In this document: piece by piece, positions 47,724 through 50,855 of the stretch
Position numbering within the stretch: the first letter of the stretch is position 1
Layout of the letters: every line of letters starts with the position of its first letter
DNA from: an uncultured Butyricicoccus sp.
Lineage (GTDB): Bacteria; Bacillota; Clostridia; Oscillospirales; Butyricicoccaceae
Assembly: GCA_904420185.1 (NCBI GenBank)
Contig: CAJFUJ010000031.1
Span: 1-50,855, forward strand
DNA length: 50,855 nt
Direction: 5' to 3'
The notes under the pieces: model-generated
Seen by the model: the letters and a program-made list of their open reading frames with translations, nothing else
Databases searched by the model: none
Told to the model about the DNA's origin: nothing
Program-made: the position numbers and the translations under genes

Positions 47724-49079
47724 TCACTCCCGGATCACCGTCCCCTGTTCGCGCGCGGCCAGAACGGCCTGCATGGTTTCCAGCGCCGCATCAAAGGGGA
47801 CCGAGACCTGCTCACCGGTTGCCAGCTGCTTGAGCGTGACAACCTCCTGCCGGATTTCGTCCTCACCCAGGAAGATGACAAACGGAATGTGCAGCCGGTC
47901 GGCATAGGTGATCTTGGCCTTGAACTTCTTTTTCTCGCAGTGCAGCTGCACGCGCAAGCCGTGCGCACGCAGGCGGGTGGCCAGCGCAATGGCCGGGCCC
48001 AGGTCGTCGGTCATGGGCAAGATGAGCGCATCGGCCGGGCAGGCGGGGGGTTCTTCATTGAGCAGCCCCTTGTCCTCGAGCACGAAGAACAGGCGGGTCA
48101 GCCCGATCGAAATGCCCACGCCGGGCAGCTGTTTGTCGGTATAGTATTCGGCCAGGTTGTCGTAGCGCCCGCCCGAGCAGATCGAGCCGATTTCGGGGTG
48201 GTCGAGCAGGGTGGTTTCGTACACGGTGCCGGTATAGTAGTCCAGCCCGCGCGCGATGGTCAGGTCGATGGCGAAGTGGGAATCCGGCACGCCGAAATCG
48301 CCCATGTACCGCGCCACGGTCTGCAATTCGTCGATGCCCTGGTCGAGCAGGGGGTCGCGGCCCTTGTACCCCGCAAGCGCGGACAAGATGCCCGCCGTGC
48401 CGCCCGGCAGGGTGATGAAGTCCAAAATCTGCTGGGCCTGTTCGGGCGATACGCCGCTCTCGTCGAGCAAAATGGCGCGCACCTGTTCGGGGCCGATTTT
48501 CTCCAGCTTGTCGATGGTGCGCATCACCTCGCCGGCCCGGTCTTGCAGGCCCAGGGACGCGAAGAACCCGCTCAGCACCTTGCGGTTGTTGATGCGGATT
48601 TTGAAGCGCTGCAGCCCCATGGAAGTAAAGGTGCGGTAGATGATGGACGGGATCTCGGCTTCGTTGATGATGTCCAGCTGGCCGTCACCGATGATGTCGA
48701 TATCGGCCTGATAGAATTCGCGGAACCGGCCGCGCTGGGCGCGCTCGCCGCGGTAGACCTTGCCGATCTGGTAGCGCCGGAAGGGAAAGGTCAGCTGCCC
48801 ATAGTGCAGCGCGACATATTTGGCCAGCGGCACGGTCAGGTCAAAGCGCATCGCCAGGTCGGCGTCGCCCTTTTGGAAGCGGTAGATCTGCTTTTCGGTT
48901 TCGCCGCCGCCCTTGGCCAGCAGCACTTCGGACGCCTCCAAAACCGGCGTATCCAGCGGCGCAAAGCCGTAGAGCGCATAGGTCTGGCGCAGGATGTGCA
49001 GCATCCGTTCGAACTGGGCCTGCTTTTGGGGCAGCAGCTCCATAAAACCGGACAGGGTCCGGGGTTTGATTTTCTCCAT
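47724..49079 (-). CDS. hisS: Histidyl-tRNA synthetase
   Basis: The 451-aa class II synthetase has motif 2 with RYQIGKVYRGERAQRGRFREFYQ and the HisRS-specific ARGLDYYTGTVYE, then a C-terminal anticodon-binding domain. The start MEKIKPRT was chosen (AAAGGGG upstream); the longer frame reads through the promoter. No T-box is possible in the leader of about 30 nt. Confidence 0.96.
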   Translation of the reverse strand: MEKIKPRTLSGFMELLPQKQAQFERMLHILRQTYALYGFAPLDTPVLEASEVLLAKGGGETEKQIYRFQKGDADLAMRFDLTVPLAKYVALHYGQLTFPFRRYQIGKVYRGERAQRGRFREFYQADIDIIGDGQLDIINEAEIPSIIYRTFTSMGLQRFKIRINNRKVLSGFFASLGLQDRAGEVMRTIDKLEKIGPEQVRAILLDESGVSPEQAQQILDFITLPGGTAGILSALAGYKGRDPLLDQGIDELQTVARYMGDFGVPDSHFAIDLTIARGLDYYTGTVYETTLLDHPEIGSICSGGRYDNLAEYYTDKQLPGVGISIGLTRLFFVLEDKGLLNEEPPACPADALILPMTDDLGPAIALATRLRAHGLRVQLHCEKKKFKAKITYADRLHIPFVIFLGEDEIRQEVVTLKQLATGEQVSVPFDAALETMQAVLAAREQGTVIRE

Positions 49080-49115
49080 CGTGTTTTCCCCTTTGATTTT
49101 AGGATGATCGTTACT

Positions 49116-49144
49116 ATCATACGACAATCCGCCCGAAAACTCAA
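49116..49144 (-). promoter_or_regulatory. Promoter of the hisS-aspS operon
   Basis: On the - strand TTGAGT (49144-49139), a 17-nt spacer and TATGAT (49121-49116). Transcription should begin near 49109. Confidence 0.75.
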
Positions 49145-49268
49145 GAGCAGGGGCGGCATTTTGGCAAAATTCCGCAAGGCCAGGCGCACGCCGGCCGGAA
49201 AAGGCGGGGATTGGGGCCTGTGCCGCCCGATTGCGGCCTTTGACCGGCGCCAAGCGGCGAATTCCCCC

Positions 49269-49297
49269 TTGCGCAACCGCGCAAAAGCAAGTATAAT
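49269..49297 (+). promoter_or_regulatory. Promoter of aspS2
   Basis: TTGCGC (49269-49274), a 17-nt spacer and consensus TATAAT (49292-49297). The leader is about 39 nt, too short for a T-box riboswitch. Confidence 0.8.
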
Positions 49298-49342
49298 TGG
49301 AGGGTGCAATATCGTTTATCAAAGAGAAAGGTCAGATTGAAA

Positions 49343-50665
49343 ATGGAGTTTGTAACCACCCCGCAACCATATGTAGACGCAGTGCAGGACTGCGCCGAAC
49401 ACATCGGCCATCGAGTTGTCTTTCGCGGGACCATCCACCGCGTGCGGGATATGTCGGATTTCGCCTTTGTGGTCGTCCGGACCGACCGGGGGCTGATCCA
49501 GTGTATGCTGTCGGGCGAGGTGAGCGGGCTGACCAAGGCCGACCTCAAGGACGCCATGGTCATCGAGGCCGGCGGCCTGGTCCGCGAGGAGCCCCGCGCC
49601 GAGCATGGGTTCGAAGTCGTGCTCGACGAGGTGCGCATCCTGGCCCGCCCGGCCGAGCAGCTGCCCGTCCCGCTGGGCAAAAAATACATGGGCCTGTCGC
49701 TCGACGTCGATTTGCCCCTGCGCCCCATCACCCTGCGCCACCCGCGCAAGCGCGCGGTGTTCCGCATCCAGGCCGCGCTGGCTGAGGGCTTTTCCGCCTA
49801 TATGCTCAGCCAGGGCTTCACCCGCATCCACACCCCCAAGATCGTCTCGGCCGGGGCCGAGGGCGGCGCCAACATCTTTAAGCTGGATTACTTCGGCCAG
49901 CAGGCCTATCTGGCCCAGTCGCCCCAGTTTTATAAGCAGTACACCGCCGGCGCCTTTGGCCGGGTGTTCGAGGTGGGCAATGTCTACCGCGCCGAGCGGC
50001 ACAACACCTCCCGCCACCTCAACGAATACGTCGGCCTGGACTTCGAGATGGCCTACATCGACTCCATGTACGATGTCATGGCCATGGAAACCGGGATGCT
50101 CCAATTTTTGATGGACTACCTGCCGGGGCAGGTGGGGCCGGAGCTCGAGCTTTTGGGCGTGCAGCTGCCCACGGTCGGCAAGATCCCGTCGCTCACCTTC
50201 CAGGAAGCCAAGGACATGATGCAGGAGAAGTTCGGCCACCGCTCCAAAAACCGCTACGACCTCAACCCGGACGAGGAGGAGCTGGTCTGCCGCTGGGCCA
50301 AGGAGACGCACCAGTCCGAGTTCTGCTTTGTCACCCATTTCCCGTCGGCCAAGCGCCCCTTCTACGCCATGGACGACCCGGAAAACCCCAAGCTGGCGCT
50401 GTCGTTCGACCTGCTGTTCCGCGGCCTGGAGATCACCACCGGCGGCCAGCGCATCCACGACTACAACGAGCAGATCCAAAAGCTGCGCGACCGCGGCATG
50501 GATGAAACCCTGTTCGAGTCCTTCACCATGATGCACAAATACGGCATGCCCCCGCACGGCGGCGTGGGCATCGGGCTGGAGCGCCTGACCATGCAGCTGC
50601 TCGGCCTGCAAAACGTGCGCGAGGCGTCCATGTTCCCGCGCGACATGACCCGCCTGGTCCCGTAA
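49343..50665 (+). CDS. aspS2: Archaeal-type (probably non-discriminating) aspartyl-tRNA synthetase
   Basis: The 440-aa class II enzyme has an N-terminal OB-fold and no bacterial insertion. Motif 2 is EVGNVYRAERHNTSRHLNEYVGLDFEM and motif 3 is GVGIGLERLTMQL, and it ends FPRDMTRLVP, a C-terminus typical of archaeal/eukaryal AspRS. Clostridia often have such a second AspRS that charges tRNA-Asn with Asp for later amidation by GatCAB. AsnRS is the main alternative, but the C-terminus favours AspRS2. AAAGG lies upstream of the ATG. Confidence 0.88.
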   Translation: MEFVTTPQPYVDAVQDCAEHIGHRVVFRGTIHRVRDMSDFAFVVVRTDRGLIQCMLSGEVSGLTKADLKDAMVIEAGGLVREEPRAEHGFEVVLDEVRILARPAEQLPVPLGKKYMGLSLDVDLPLRPITLRHPRKRAVFRIQAALAEGFSAYMLSQGFTRIHTPKIVSAGAEGGANIFKLDYFGQQAYLAQSPQFYKQYTAGAFGRVFEVGNVYRAERHNTSRHLNEYVGLDFEMAYIDSMYDVMAMETGMLQFLMDYLPGQVGPELELLGVQLPTVGKIPSLTFQEAKDMMQEKFGHRSKNRYDLNPDEEELVCRWAKETHQSEFCFVTHFPSAKRPFYAMDDPENPKLALSFDLLFRGLEITTGGQRIHDYNEQIQKLRDRGMDETLFESFTMMHKYGMPPHGGVGIGLERLTMQLLGLQNVREASMFPRDMTRLVP

Positions 50666-50677
50666 GGGCAAAAAACA

Positions 50678-50716
50678 AATCCGCAGCCATCCAAGCGTTG
50701 GTTGCGGATTGTTTTT
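50678..50716 (+). terminator. Terminator after aspS2
   Basis: A 12-bp stem (50678-50689 with 50699-50710, one G-T pair) is followed by GTTTTTG. It starts 12 nt after the stop codon. Confidence 0.85.
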
Positions 50717-50728
50717 GCGTTTGGACAG

Positions 50729-50760
50729 AAAAAAACCGCACTTCCGAAAAAGTGCGGTTT
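50729..50760 (-). terminator. Terminator after tRNA-Ser
   Basis: AAACCGCACTT on the - strand (50760-50750) pairs with AAGTGCGGTTT (50743-50733) and a U-run follows to 50729. It lies directly downstream of the tRNA 3' end. Confidence 0.9.
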
Positions 50761-50762
50761 CC

Positions 50763-50853
50763 TGGCGGAGAGTCAGGGATTTGAACCCTGGGTGCGCTCA
50801 TCACGCACACACGATTTCCAGTCGTGCGCCTTCGACCACTCAGCCAACTCTCC
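50763..50853 (-). tRNA. tRNA-Ser (anticodon GGA)
   Basis: The - strand starts GGAGAGT and ends ACTCTCC-G-CCA, forming the acceptor stem with encoded CCA (50763-50765). The anticodon loop CTGGAAA gives GGA. A long variable arm (about 50795-50808) and the T-loop TTCAAAT support serine. It lies at the edge of the window and is complete. Confidence 0.96.
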
Positions 50854-50855
50854 AT

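Noticed and set aside
49080-49342. T-box riboswitch controlling the synthetase genes
   Set aside because: Predicted leaders are about 30 and 39 nt, too short for a T-box, and the T-box core sequence is not seen.

Overview
The window is about 50.9 kb of GC-rich, densely coded chromosome. The gene set points to a Gram-positive anaerobe of the Clostridia, most likely a GC-rich member of the Oscillospirales/Ruminococcaceae. The evidence is a type II fatty-acid operon that uses FabK, cobalamin genes with a CbiE-CbiT fusion, a ZapA-U32 peptidase pair, an mreC-mreD-PBP2-minD-mgsA group, and both a bacterial and an archaeal-type aspartyl-tRNA synthetase. Shine-Dalgarno sites are strong (AGGAGG-like) and intrinsic terminators are common. 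No genus can be named from the sequence alone.

Layout. 1-4.8 kb (+): tRNA-Cys, cbiET, cbiB, a phosphofructokinase and a second, divergent cbiET-like gene. 4.8-12.9 kb (-): a catabolic-looking operon made of an acyl-CoA dehydrogenase, two CaiB-type CoA-transferases, a 2[4Fe-4S] ferredoxin, a hotdog thioesterase and a BCCT-family transporter, followed by an unusual GroEL paralogue. A divergent MarR regulator (13.2 kb, +) probably controls it. The set resembles carnitine/gamma-butyrobetaine CoA-thioester pathways, but the substrate is unknown. 13.7-23.1 kb: fatty-acid synthesis. fabD runs leftward; fabH, fabK, fabG, fabF, accB, fabZ, accC, accD, accA and acpP run rightward. The two directions are driven by overlapping consensus promoters that share one palindromic -10 box, and fabH appears to start at AUU.

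23.1-37.4 kb: a hairpin-rich spacer, a divergent pair of small regulatory genes, and a compact set of intact virion genes (+). These are small and large terminase, a small membrane protein, portal, scaffold, capsid with an extra C-terminal domain, adaptor, a probable P22 gp10-like stabilisation protein, a repeat-bearing tail fibre, holin, a Gln-rich internal-protein candidate and an amidase. There is no integrase, replication gene, tail tube or tape measure. It looks podovirus-like and could be a domesticated particle or GTA-type locus, or a reduced prophage.

37.4-49.1 kb (-): mgsA, a MinD-like ATPase without the usual C-terminal membrane helix, PBP2, mreD, mreC, maf, a U32 peptidase, zapA, aspS and hisS, in several operons with clear promoters and terminators. 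49.3-50.9 kb: archaeal-type aspS2 (+), facing a tRNA-Ser(GGA) gene (-).

Most pathway assignments rest on recognisable motifs. The identity of some phage proteins and the substrate of the CoA cluster are inferences.
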